Source: Actinomadura craniellae
GTDB lineage: Bacteria; Actinomycetota; Actinomycetes; Streptosporangiales; Streptosporangiaceae
Reading direction: 5' to 3'
DNA: 64,000 nucleotides
Assembly: GCF_003289645.1 (NCBI RefSeq)
Contig: NZ_QLYX01000003.1
Span: 1-64,000, forward strand
Within the stretch, counting starts at the first letter, position 1, and each line of letters begins with the position of its first letter. Below are positions 1 to 7,678 of the stretch, piece by piece. The position numbers and the translations under genes are program-made. The notes below the pieces were generated by a model. It saw nothing but the letters and a program-made list of their open reading frames with translations, was not told the origin of the DNA and ran no database searches.

Positions 1-240
<240 letters not shown>

Positions 241-500
241 CCACACCTCAACGGTGACCAACACCAACGACCTTCAGCGGTCGTTGAGATGATCTCGCGT
301 CCCTGTGCGGTTCCCGACCAACAACCGGGAACCCGCAGCACCCCCCTCTTCCCCGGGGGTTCACCCGGCCACCTGGCCAGGAACCACGGGGAAACAGGGT
401 GCTGCACCCGCGTCCACAATTGAATGAAGGTGACCGCAAGGTCCCCGAACACAAGCTCACCACCCCTGGTGCTCATACCCCAGAGGGTTGGTGGAGAGAC
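241..500 (+). other. 23S-5S intergenic spacer
   Basis: This is transcribed spacer between 23S and 5S. It contains no tRNA cloverleaf. Complementary segments are visible, for example CAACGACC at 265-272 facing GGTCGTTG near 280-287, a local hairpin probably involved in rRNA processing. Open frames crossing this spacer and the 5S gene are not credible proteins. Confidence 0.7.
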
Positions 501-617
501 GTTCGGTGGTTTTGGCGGAGGGGAAACACCCGGTCCCATTCCGAACCCGGAAGTTAAGCCCTCCAGCGCCGATGGTACTGCACGGGCGACCGTGTGGGAG
601 AGTAGGACACCGCCGGA
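501..617 (+). rRNA. rrf: 5S ribosomal RNA
   Basis: About 117 nt with the typical 5S core: CGGTCCCATTCCGAACCCGG (531-550) followed by AAGTTAAGCCC, and GGGAGAGTAGGACACCGCC near the 3' end. The ends pair as helix I (GTTCGGTGG with CCGCCGGAC, including G-U pairs), which sets the boundaries to within a base or two. It follows the 23S gene on the same strand and is closed by a strong terminator. Confidence 0.97.
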
Positions 618-630
618 CACAACATATATA

Positions 631-660
631 GAAGGCCCGCCCCAATTGGGGCGGGCCTTC
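631..660 (+). terminator. rrn operon terminator
   Basis: A perfect inverted repeat: left arm GAAGGCCCGCCCC, right arm GGGGCGGGCCTTC, separated only by AATT. It begins 14 bp after the 5S gene. The run of T after the stem is short, as is common in actinomycetes. The structure would work on either strand. Confidence 0.92.
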
Positions 661-743
661 TGCATTTCACCTGAAAAGATACTCAACCATTCATTTCCGA
701 ATGGCGGAGGTTGTCATCCGGTCGGTTTGTCCTGAGGGGACGT

Positions 744-1325
744 ATGCGAAGGCTCACCTACTACGTGGCCACCACCATCGACGGTTTCATCGCCGCACCG
801 GACGGCTCCTTCGGCTTCTTCCCGGCCGATGACCGAGCCGACGAGATGGCCGAGTTCCTGACCTCCCGCTATCCGGAGACGGTCCCCACCCACGTGCGGG
901 AGCACATGGGGCTGGACCTCCCCGGCAACCGGTGCTTCGACACCGTCGTGATGGGCCACGGCACCTACCGTCCGGCGCTCGACATCGGCGTCACCAGCCC
1001 CTACCGGCACCTGCGCCAGTACGTGGTCTCGACGGCCCTCACCGAGAGCCCCGACCCGGAGGTGGAACTGGTCCCCGGCGACCCGGCCGGCCTGGTGCGC
1101 CGGCTCAAGCGCGAGGAGGGGCTCGGCATCTGGCTGGCCGGCGGCGGGCGGCTGGCGGGCGCGCTGCTCCCCGAGATCGACGAGTTGATCGTCAAGCGCT
1201 ACCCGCTGGTCATCGGCACGGGCATCCCGGTCTTCACCGCGCAGTTCCAGCCACGGGCGTTCGAGCTGACCGACACCCGTGTCTTCGGGGGCGGGGCGGT
1301 CGTCCTCAGCTACACCCGCGCCTAG
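744..1325 (+). CDS. RibD C-terminal/DHFR-fold reductase family protein, copy 1
   Basis: A 193-residue single-domain protein of the RibD_C/dihydrofolate-reductase-like superfamily. It starts MRRLTYYVATTIDGFIAAPDG, the usual N-terminus (strand, then the S/T-xDG-hIA motif). Near residues 135-142 it has IWLAGGGRLA, the family's nucleotide-binding GG loop. Members bind NADPH; substrates of the stand-alone proteins are mostly unknown, so no reaction is assigned. The ATG at 744 is preceded by GAGGGGA at 734-740; an in-frame GTG at 711 has no such site. It is followed after 23 bp by a close paralogue (copy 2), evidently a tandem duplication. A third, more distant relative is at 54819. Confidence 0.88.
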   Translation: MRRLTYYVATTIDGFIAAPDGSFGFFPADDRADEMAEFLTSRYPETVPTHVREHMGLDLPGNRCFDTVVMGHGTYRPALDIGVTSPYRHLRQYVVSTALTESPDPEVELVPGDPAGLVRRLKREEGLGIWLAGGGRLAGALLPEIDELIVKRYPLVIGTGIPVFTAQFQPRAFELTDTRVFGGGAVVLSYTRA

Positions 1326-1348
1326 CCAAGGTCCGAGGAGAGGCTCAT

Positions 1349-1960
1349 ATGCGAAGGCTCATCTACTACGTCGCCACCACCCTGGACGGCTGCATCGCCG
1401 CCCCCGACGGGGACGCGGACTTCTTCCCCGTCACCCCCGACGTCCTGGACTTCATCACCGAGGAGTATCCCGAGACGCTACCGGCGCACGTCCGCGCGGC
1501 GCTGGGCGTCGACTCCCCCGGCCGGCACTTCGACACCGCGGTGCAGGGCCGGGCCACCTACGACCCGGCCCTGCGGATCGGGATCACCAGCCCCTACCGG
1601 CACCTGCGCCAGTACGTGGTCTCGACGACCCTCACCGAGAGCCCCGACCCCGAGGTCGAGATCGTCTCCACCGACCCGCTGGCCAGGGTCCGCGCGCTCA
1701 AGGCCGAGGATGGCAAGGACATCTACCTGGTCGGCGGGGCGAGGCTGGCGGGCACCCTGCTTCCCGAGATCGACGGGCTGGTCGTCAAGGTCTACCCGAT
1801 CGTCGCCGGGGCCGGCATCCCGCTGTTCACCGCCGACTTCGCGCCCCGGCGGTTCGAGCTCACCGGCACCCGGGTCCTCGACGGCGGCATGGTCGTCCTG
1901 ACCTACGGGCGTCAGGGCTCCTCGTCGGCCAGCACCGAGTCGGAGTCGACGATGCGGTAG
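1349..1960 (+). CDS. RibD C-terminal/DHFR-fold reductase family protein, copy 2
   Basis: A 203-residue paralogue of the preceding gene (MRRLIYYVATTLDGCIAAPDG at the start; YLVGGARLAG in the GG loop). The two share long identical stretches, such as TSPYRHLRQYVVST and LTESPDPEVE. The start is well set by GAGGAGAGG at 1335-1343. The conserved fold ends at about VLTYGRQ (residue 190). The last 13 residues, rich in S, T and E, are read from sequence that is the antisense of the 3' end of the helicase gene on the opposite strand, with which it overlaps by 49 bp. This suggests loss of an ancestral stop codon. Confidence 0.87.
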   Translation: MRRLIYYVATTLDGCIAAPDGDADFFPVTPDVLDFITEEYPETLPAHVRAALGVDSPGRHFDTAVQGRATYDPALRIGITSPYRHLRQYVVSTTLTESPDPEVEIVSTDPLARVRALKAEDGKDIYLVGGARLAGTLLPEIDGLVVKVYPIVAGAGIPLFTADFAPRRFELTGTRVLDGGMVVLTYGRQGSSSASTESESTMR

Positions 1961-3564
1961 GCGTACCCCTGCTCGGCCAGGAAGCGCTGCCGGTGCGCCG
2001 CGTAGTCCTGGTCGAGGGTGTCCCGGGCGACCACCGCGTAGAACCGGGCACCCTGCCCGGAGGACTTGGGCCGGAGCACCCGGCCCAGCCGTTGCGCCTC
2101 CTCCTGCCGCGACCCGTAGGACCCGGAGACCTGGATCGCCACCGTCGCCTCGGGCAGGTCGATGGAGAAGTTGGCGACCTTCGACACCACCAGCACCGAG
2201 ATCTCGCCGGCCCGGAACGCCTCGAACAGCCGCTCCCGCTCCTTGATGCGGGTCTCGCCCTTGATCACCGGGGCGTCCAGCCGGGCGCCCAGCTCGTCGA
2301 GCTGGTCGATGTACTGGCCGATGACCAGGGTCTGCTCGCCCCGGTGCCGCGCGACGAGCGCCTCGATCACCGTGTTCTTGGTCTCGGTGGTGGCGCAGAA
2401 CCGGTAGCGCTCGTCGGGTTCCGCGGTGGCGTACACCAGCCGCTCGGAGTCGGTGAGCGTCACCCGGACCTCGACGCAGTCGGCGGGGGCGATCCAGCCC
2501 TGCGCCTCCATCTCCTTCCAGGGGGCGTCGTAGCGTTTGGGGCCGATGAGGGAGAAGACGTCGTCCTCGCGGTGGTCCTCGCGTACGAGCGTGGCGGTCA
2601 GCCCCAGCCGGCGCCGCGCCTGGAGGTCGGCGGTGCGCCGGAAGATCGGTGCGGGCAGCAGGTGCACCTCGTCGTAGATGACGAGCCCCCAGTCGCGGGC
2701 GTCGAACAGCTCCAGGTGCGCGTAGGCGCCCTTACGCCGGGTCGTCATGATCTGGTAGGTCGCGATGGTGACCGGCCGGATCTCCTTCTTGGCGCCGGTG
2801 TACTCGCCGATTTCGTCCGCGGTCAGGGTGGTGCGGCGGAGCAGTTCCTGCTTCCACTGGTGCGCGGAGACGGTGTTGGTCACCAGGATCAGCGTCGTCG
2901 CCCGGGCGAGCCCCATGGCGGCGGCCCCCACGATGGTCTTGCCCGAGCCGCAGGGCAGCACCACGACGCCGGAGCCGCCGTGCCAGAACGCGTCCGAGGC
3001 CTCCTTCTGGTAGGAGCGCAGGGACCAGCCGTCCTCGGCGAGCTCGATGGGGTGCGCCTCGCCGTTGACGTACCCGGCCAGGTCCTCGGCGGGCCAGCCG
3101 AGCTTGAGCAGCGCCTGCTTGAGCGTGCCGCGCTCGCTGGGGTGCACCACCACCGCGTCGGTGCCGAGCCGCTCGCCCAGCATCGGCGCGACCTTGCGTG
3201 ACCGCAGCACCTCTTCGAGGACGGCCCGGTCGGTGGAGACCAGCGTCAGGCCGTGGGAGGGGTGCTTCTCCAGCCGGAGCCGCCCGTACCGGCCCATGGT
3301 GTCGGCGACGTCGACCAGCAGGGCGTGCGGCACCGGGTAGCGGGAGAACCGCAGCAGCGCGTCGACGACCTGCTCGGCGTCGTGGCCGGCCGCGCGCGCG
3401 TTCCACAGCGCCAGCGGGGTGATCCGGTAGGTGTGGACGTGCTCGGGAGCCCGCTCGAGCTCGGCGAACGGGGCGATCTCGCGCCGGCAGTCGTCGGCCA
3501 GGGGATGGTCGACTTCGAGCAGCAGGGTCTTGTCGGACTGAACGATCAACGGGCCGTCGGACAC
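1912..3564 (-). CDS. ercC3: XPB/ERCC3-type DNA repair helicase
   Basis: A 550-residue superfamily 2 helicase related to eukaryotic XPB. The N-terminal helicase_C_3-like region (about 1-170) precedes the motor. Walker A is PCGSGKT (204-210), the DEAD-type motif II is DEVH (298-301), motif III with the XPB-specific RED motif is GLTATLVRED (321-330), and motif VI is QRLGRVLRP near residue 495. It should be an ATP-dependent 3'-5' unwinding or remodelling enzyme in DNA repair, as for archaeal and mycobacterial XPB. The usual actinobacterial partner, a helicase_C_3 protein, lies 4.4 kb further upstream rather than directly adjacent, with three other genes and the Y-RNA locus between. It converges on, and overlaps by 49 bp, the DHFR-like gene. 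Confidence 0.95.
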   Translation of the reverse strand: MSDGPLIVQSDKTLLLEVDHPLADDCRREIAPFAELERAPEHVHTYRITPLALWNARAAGHDAEQVVDALLRFSRYPVPHALLVDVADTMGRYGRLRLEKHPSHGLTLVSTDRAVLEEVLRSRKVAPMLGERLGTDAVVVHPSERGTLKQALLKLGWPAEDLAGYVNGEAHPIELAEDGWSLRSYQKEASDAFWHGGSGVVVLPCGSGKTIVGAAAMGLARATTLILVTNTVSAHQWKQELLRRTTLTADEIGEYTGAKKEIRPVTIATYQIMTTRRKGAYAHLELFDARDWGLVIYDEVHLLPAPIFRRTADLQARRRLGLTATLVREDHREDDVFSLIGPKRYDAPWKEMEAQGWIAPADCVEVRVTLTDSERLVYATAEPDERYRFCATTETKNTVIEALVARHRGEQTLVIGQYIDQLDELGARLDAPVIKGETRIKERERLFEAFRAGEISVLVVSKVANFSIDLPEATVAIQVSGSYGSRQEEAQRLGRVLRPKSSGQGARFYAVVARDTLDQDYAAHRQRFLAEQGYAYRIVDSDSVLADEEP

Positions 3565-3631
3565 GGGCTCCCTTTCCGCACTCGGGGCAACCCAGTGTGC
3601 AACACGGGAGGCCCGCCCGCCTCTTCCCGGC

Positions 3632-4009
3632 TCAGTAGGTCGAGGTGTCCTCGAACGCGCCGATGATGATGAGGACGGCGATCAGGACGATGGACAGGGC
3701 GATGTTGCAACCGAAGATCACCCAGCTCCACAGGGTCAGCGTGCGGGACGACTCGGGGTCGGTCTGCTGCCGGCTCATCGCCATGGCGCTGGTGATGATG
3801 CCCGGGATCGCCAGCAGCCCGCAGCAGAACACCACGAGCACGCAGTTGGCGATCAGCGCCCCGACGGCGGCACCGTTGGTCGGCTGCCCGCCGGGGGGAG
3901 TCCCGGGCGGGCCGTAGCCGTAGTCGGGGGCAGGGGAGTACTGCCCCTGCGGGTCCCAGCCCTGCGGTTGCCCGTACTGGTCGTAGGGCTGCCCGCCGTA
4001 TCCACTCAT
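3632..4009 (-). CDS. Small DUF4190-like membrane protein with Gly/Pro/Tyr/Gln-rich head
   Basis: A 125-residue protein. Residues 1-45 are low complexity, rich in G, P, Y and Q (MSGYGGQPYDQYGQPQGW). Two hydrophobic segments follow, about 47-73 (including a CC pair in VVFCCGLLAI) and 93-117, separated by a short polar loop. This is the common actinobacterial DUF4190-type architecture, with the disordered head in the cytoplasm. No enzymatic motif is present and the function is unknown. It lies between the acyl-CoA ligase and ercC3 on the same strand. Confidence 0.8.
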   Translation of the reverse strand: MSGYGGQPYDQYGQPQGWDPQGQYSPAPDYGYGPPGTPPGGQPTNGAAVGALIANCVLVVFCCGLLAIPGIITSAMAMSRQQTDPESSRTLTLWSWVIFGCNIALSIVLIAVLIIIGAFEDTSTY

Positions 4010-4051
4010 CCATCCCCCAGCCGCCTGAGAAGCGCAGATTACTCCTCAATC

Positions 4052-5581
4052 CTAGGAGGAAGAGTATTCGTCCAGCATTTTTCGTAGCCGTTTGCGGTCG
4101 GTTTTGAAGACGCTCGTCACCGGGACGGCGTCGACCACGTGTACCTCGCGCGGGTACTTGACCTGGCCGATCCGGTCGCGCATCCACCCGACCAGGTCGG
4201 CGGAGGTGGTCGAGGAGCCCTCGGCGAGGGAGACGAAGGCGACGACCTCCTCGCCGAGCCGGGGGTCGGGGCGGCCGACCACCCCGGCCATCGTGACGTC
4301 CGGGTGTTCAGTCAACGCGTCCTCCACATCGCGGGGGAAGACGTTGAAGCCGTTGCGGATGATCAGGTCCTTCTTGCGGTCGACGACGTAGAGGTAGCCG
4401 TCCTCGTCCAGGTGGCCGATGTCGCCGGTGCGCAGCTCGCCGCCGGGCATGGCGGCCACGGTGGCCTCGTCGGCGTTCCAGTAGCCGCGCATCACGCTCT
4501 CGCTGGTGACGCAGATCTCGCCGTCGGTGCCGGGCGGCAGTTCGCGGCCCTCGTCGTCGCGGATGACGACCTGGTAGCCGGGGATCGGTAGCCCCACGCT
4601 GCCGAGCCGCCGTGCTCCCGGCGGGTTGGACGAAATGATCGCGCTGGTTTCGGTCATTCCGTAACCTTCGAGGATTTCCACGCCGGGTAGCCGCCGCTCG
4701 AACTCGTCCAGCGCCTCGCGCGGCAGCGGGGCCGCGCCGCTGGTGACGTACCTCAGGTCGGGCAGCGGGGTGGCGCCGAACCCGGGGTCGGCCAGCAGCA
4801 TCTGGATCATGGCGGGGACCAGCGGCCCGATCTGCGCCCGGTGCTCGGCGGCGAGCCGCTGCCACTGCGCGGCGTCGAACCAGCGCATGAGCACGCTGAC
4901 GCGCGGCAGTTCCGAGTGCATGCCGATGAGCGTGACGATCAACCCGTAGGCGTGCGACAGCGGCAGCGGGACGATCGAGCGGTTCGGGGGGTCGGAGACC
5001 TGGCCCTGCTCGCTCCGGCGACCGGCGGCCGAGTACAGCCCGGCGTGGGTGAGCATGACGCCCTTGGCCCGCCCGGTGGTGCCTCCGGTGTACATCAGGG
5101 CGGCCAGGTCGTCCTCGGCGCGGTCCACCAGCGGGCCTTCGGGGCCGGAGTCCAGCTGGGAGAACGGGATCGTTCCCGTGGTCTCCTCGCCGACCAGGAC
5201 GATCCGGACGTCCAGCCCGTCCGCTCCGGCCTGGACCTTGGGCAGCACCTCCGTGGTGGTGACGACGACCCGGGCGCCGCTGTCGAGCAGGATGTGCCGC
5301 AGTTCCTCGGGGGACACCAGGAACATCACGGGGGTGATCGCGGCGCCGGCCCGCCACAGGGCCTGGTAGGTGATCCCGACCTCCGGGCAGTTGGCCATCA
5401 TGACCACCACCCGGTCGCCGGGGCGGACGCCCAGTTCGGTGAACCCGCCGCAGGCGCGTCTGGCTCGCCCGGCGAGCTGCTGGCTGCGGTGCCAGGAACC
5501 CTCGAAGAACAGGGACTCGTAGTCGTCGAACCGGTTCCAGGCCACCTCGGCCAGCCTGCCGAGAGTGCGCTGCTCGCCCAT
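4052..5581 (-). CDS. Acyl-CoA synthetase (AMP-dependent ligase, ANL superfamily)
   Basis: A 509-residue adenylate-forming ligase with all core motifs: the P-loop LMYTGGTTGRAKGVML (about 160-175), EGYGMTETSA (about 300-309), RTGDIGHLDEDGYLYVVDRKKD (about 385-406) and the C-terminal hinge followed by the catalytic lysine region KTDRKRLRK. It activates a carboxylic acid, most likely a fatty or aromatic acid, to acyl-AMP and then acyl-CoA. I chose the ATG at 5581 because GGAAAGGGGAA lies 9 nt upstream; an in-frame start at 5617 would place that site inside the gene. Substrate specificity cannot be read from the sequence. Confidence 0.9.
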   Translation of the reverse strand: MGEQRTLGRLAEVAWNRFDDYESLFFEGSWHRSQQLAGRARRACGGFTELGVRPGDRVVVMMANCPEVGITYQALWRAGAAITPVMFLVSPEELRHILLDSGARVVVTTTEVLPKVQAGADGLDVRIVLVGEETTGTIPFSQLDSGPEGPLVDRAEDDLAALMYTGGTTGRAKGVMLTHAGLYSAAGRRSEQGQVSDPPNRSIVPLPLSHAYGLIVTLIGMHSELPRVSVLMRWFDAAQWQRLAAEHRAQIGPLVPAMIQMLLADPGFGATPLPDLRYVTSGAAPLPREALDEFERRLPGVEILEGYGMTETSAIISSNPPGARRLGSVGLPIPGYQVVIRDDEGRELPPGTDGEICVTSESVMRGYWNADEATVAAMPGGELRTGDIGHLDEDGYLYVVDRKKDLIIRNGFNVFPRDVEDALTEHPDVTMAGVVGRPDPRLGEEVVAFVSLAEGSSTTSADLVGWMRDRIGQVKYPREVHVVDAVPVTSVFKTDRKRLRKMLDEYSSS

Positions 5582-5663
5582 GTGCGCGCGTTCCCCTTTC
5601 CCTGGGATAACGGTCACCAGCGGACCCCATTTATGACCATGCGGTCAATGGGCGGGAGCACAA

Positions 5664-5692
5664 GGAGCCCGCCGCGAGACGCGACGGGCTCC
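5664..5692 (-). terminator. Hairpin in the rsr-ligase intergenic region
   Basis: An inverted repeat with 8-bp arms GGAGCCCG (5664-5671) and CGGGCTCC (5685-5692) and a 13-nt loop. It lies downstream of rsr and upstream of the acyl-CoA ligase. A terminator role is likely; there is no clear T run. Confidence 0.5.
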
Positions 5693-5713
5693 CACCGTGC
5701 TTGGACCGGTCCC

Positions 5714-5864
5714 TGGAACGGCCGGCCGGCGGTGCGGCACGGTTCCCACCTGGACCCGGTGGGCCGAACCGGGGCCCTTGGAACGGCCGGCGGTGCGGCA
5801 CGGCTCCCACCCGGACCCCGGTAGGCCGAACCGGGGTCCCTAGAACGGCCAGCCGGCGGTGCGG
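5714..5864. repeat. Tandem duplication of the rsr 3' end (about 65-bp unit, 2 to 3 copies)
   Basis: A unit beginning GAACGGCC(GGCC)GGCGGTGCGG and ending near CCGAACCGGGGYCC occurs at about 5714-5779 and again at 5780-5842. Its first 20 bp occur a third time at 5843-5864, where they are the last codons of rsr (AGWPF and stop). The downstream non-coding DNA is therefore built from copies of the rsr tail plus its terminator hairpin. A degenerate trace of another copy may lie at 5685-5713. Confidence 0.75.
5813..5839 (-). terminator. rsr terminator hairpin
   Basis: A perfect 10-bp stem, GGACCCCGGT (5813-5822) and ACCGGGGTCC (5830-5839), with a 7-nt loop. It abuts the rsr stop codon at 5840-5842. 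A slightly imperfect copy lies in the repeated unit at about 5752-5777. Two stacked hairpins would end the transcript even without a U tract. Confidence 0.7.
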
Positions 5865-7396
5865 CTCCGCTCGATCAGCGGGATCATCGCGAAGGCCGCG
5901 TCCGACAGCCCGCCGAAGGTGTGCCGGGTGCCGGACCCGGAGGGGCCGTGCCCGTGCCGGTAGCCGACCAGGTTCCAGGTGTAGACGGGCACCCGCTCGG
6001 GCACCGTCCGGGTCGGCTCCTCGCCGCGGTACCCCGCCCAGGCCTGCTCGTCGGTGACGATGACCACCCGGTCGTGCTCGCGGTAGTGCTGCCGGACCGC
6101 CTCCGCGGTGTTGGTGCCGCCCATGCTCCGGAACCGTTCGACCACCTTCAGCACCGGCTCGCCGGGCCGGATCTCGACCGCCGCGCTGCTGGTGCCGAAC
6201 TGCACCAGGTCGGCCCGCTCGGCCCGCAGCGTCAGCGCGGCGCCGAACACCGCCGCCGCGTCCGCGGAGGTCAGGTCGGACCGTGCCGACAGCGGGCCGA
6301 ACATCGAGCCGGACCGGTCGACGAGCACCAGCGTGCGCCCCGGCAGTGCGGGGACGTTCGCCAGGGACGCGTCCAGCGCCCGCTGCAGCGCGTGGCCCCA
6401 GCGCAGCGACGGCACCGCCCGGTGGGCGGCCAGGAACCGCATCGGCAGCACCCGCGACCGCGCGACCTGCTCGGGGTCGGTCAGCCGCGCCGCGACCTGC
6501 CCGGCCACCTCGTCCGAGACGCCCGCACGGTCGAAGTTGCGCAGGTTGCGCAGCAGCGCGAAGTACCCCATCGAGGGGATGATCGACTCCCAGAAGGGCG
6601 CGTTGAGCGGGCCGTTCAGCCAGCCGGCCAGCGACTCCCAGGTCATCCCGGCGGCGGCGAGCGTCTCGGCGGAGTCCGCCCGGCGGAGCAGCGCCCGCCG
6701 CTCGGCCGCCGGCAGCGCAGACAGCTCGGCCCGCGCCCGCAGCACGGTCAGCGACTCGGGGATCTCCCGGTCCCGGCCGTGCCGGAGGTCGATCGCGTGC
6801 CGGAACAGGTCGCCCTGGCGCGGCGTGGCCGGCGCCGGGTGGGTCAGTTCCAGCACGTCGGCGAACCGGTACGACCCGGTGTCGTACTTGATCAGCGAGC
6901 GTTCGGTGTAGAGCCGGCGGACGGCGTCCGCCACCCCGCGCTTGACGGGCTGCGGCAGTGCCCGGCCGAACCGGCCGTGCCAGTACGCCAGCAACTCGCC
7001 CGGTTCGTCGGCCCGCTGCAGCGCGGCGCCGATGAGCTGCCGGTTGCCGCCCGACAGCTCGGCGCACAGCCGCGACATCACGCCCTCCGCGGCGGCGACG
7101 ACGCTCGCCGACCGCATGCCCGCGCCGGTCCGCAGCCACCCGATCATGCGGGCCAGCCAGTCGGCGTCCTGGATCGCGACCTCGCCGACGAGGGTGCGGA
7201 ACCGGGCGTCGCGCTCGGTCGCGGCCTCGTAGAAGGTCTGCTCGCCGACCATGTTCGCGACCGCGAGCAGGAACAGCTCGCTCTTGGTGTCGCGGGCGTG
7301 GCCGGGCGCGCCCGCGTAGGTGGTGGCGGTGGTGTCGGGACGGGTCTTGACGGCGCTGATCGCACCCGCGATCCGCGCCCGGTTGAACTTGGCCAT
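5840..7396 (-). CDS. rsr: Ro60 orthologue (TROVE domain and vWA, Rsr)
   Basis: A 518-residue TROVE-module protein. The N-terminal HEAT-like ring (about 20-345) includes the typical opening KSELFLLAVANMVGEQTFYE. A C-terminal von Willebrand A domain follows, with the MIDAS motif DRSGSM (360-365) and a later MIDAS threonine in GGTNTAEAV. Bacterial Rsr binds Y RNAs and some misfolded RNAs and, in Deinococcus, tethers polynucleotide phosphorylase. The start is supported by GAGGG about 9 nt upstream. Directly upstream on the same strand lie three tandem Y-RNA-like genes, the arrangement expected for rsr/yrlA loci. No RtcB/RtcA RNA-repair genes are adjacent. Confidence 0.95.
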   Translation of the reverse strand: MAKFNRARIAGAISAVKTRPDTTATTYAGAPGHARDTKSELFLLAVANMVGEQTFYEAATERDARFRTLVGEVAIQDADWLARMIGWLRTGAGMRSASVVAAAEGVMSRLCAELSGGNRQLIGAALQRADEPGELLAYWHGRFGRALPQPVKRGVADAVRRLYTERSLIKYDTGSYRFADVLELTHPAPATPRQGDLFRHAIDLRHGRDREIPESLTVLRARAELSALPAAERRALLRRADSAETLAAAGMTWESLAGWLNGPLNAPFWESIIPSMGYFALLRNLRNFDRAGVSDEVAGQVAARLTDPEQVARSRVLPMRFLAAHRAVPSLRWGHALQRALDASLANVPALPGRTLVLVDRSGSMFGPLSARSDLTSADAAAVFGAALTLRAERADLVQFGTSSAAVEIRPGEPVLKVVERFRSMGGTNTAEAVRQHYREHDRVVIVTDEQAWAGYRGEEPTRTVPERVPVYTWNLVGYRHGHGPSGSGTRHTFGGLSDAAFAMIPLIERSRTAGWPF

Positions 7397-7416
7397 CGAA
7401 AGGGGCCCTCCATGGG

Positions 7417-7552
7417 CTGCCCGAGATCAGGGTCGGCGACGGTACACAGCGCTCTGCCGATTGAGCTACCGGCCCGCGAGAGGACCGGGCGGGACTCGAA
7501 CCCGCATCTCTCTATCCCAAATAGAAGTAACCGTCACCTGCGCACCGGGCAG
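7417..7552 (-). ncRNA. yrlA: Y-RNA-like (YrlA) tRNA mimic, copy A
   Basis: About 136 nt, read on the rsr strand. The ends pair perfectly (CTGCCCG with CGGGCAG). After an internal loop, GGTGACGGT pairs with ACCGTCGCC. Inside is a permuted tRNA-like module in the order: anticodon-like arm TTCTA-TTTGGGA-TAGAG; T arm GCGGG-TTCGAGT-CCCGC; closed acceptor-like stem CCGGTCC/GGGCCGG with a 6-nt loop; TA; D arm GCTC-AATCGGCA-GAGC. The RNA begins 156 nt upstream of the rsr start, ends 20 nt before it and shares its strand. The fold, the position beside rsr and the family's known tRNA mimicry support a Y RNA. Exact ends are inferred from pairing. Confidence 0.85.
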
Positions 7553-7565
7553 GTCGTCGAATGGG

Positions 7566-7668
7566 CCCTCCCGAGAAGGGGTCGGCCGAAGTTCTGCGGC
7601 TCTTCCGAGCCGGCCAGGATTTGAACCTGAGTTATACCGGAGTAACTTCGGCCCTCGCACCGGGAGGG
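7566..7668 (-). ncRNA. Y-RNA-like transcript without D arm, copy B
   Basis: About 103 nt on the rsr strand. The ends pair perfectly (CCCTCCCG with CGGGAGGG), and an inner 10-bp stem GGCCGAAGTT/AACTTCGGCC is also perfect. The module keeps a T arm (TCAGG-TTCAAAT-CCTGG) and an acceptor-like hairpin, here CGGCTC-GGAA-GAGCCG with a GNRA tetraloop, but it has no D arm. A hairpin AGTTA/TAACT with an 8-nt loop CTCCGGTA could form instead of part of the inner stem. It shares CCCGGTGCG near the 5' end and CTCGGG near the 3' end with copies A and C, so it belongs to the same family as a shortened version. Confidence 0.78.
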
Positions 7669-7678
7669 AAAATCTGGA

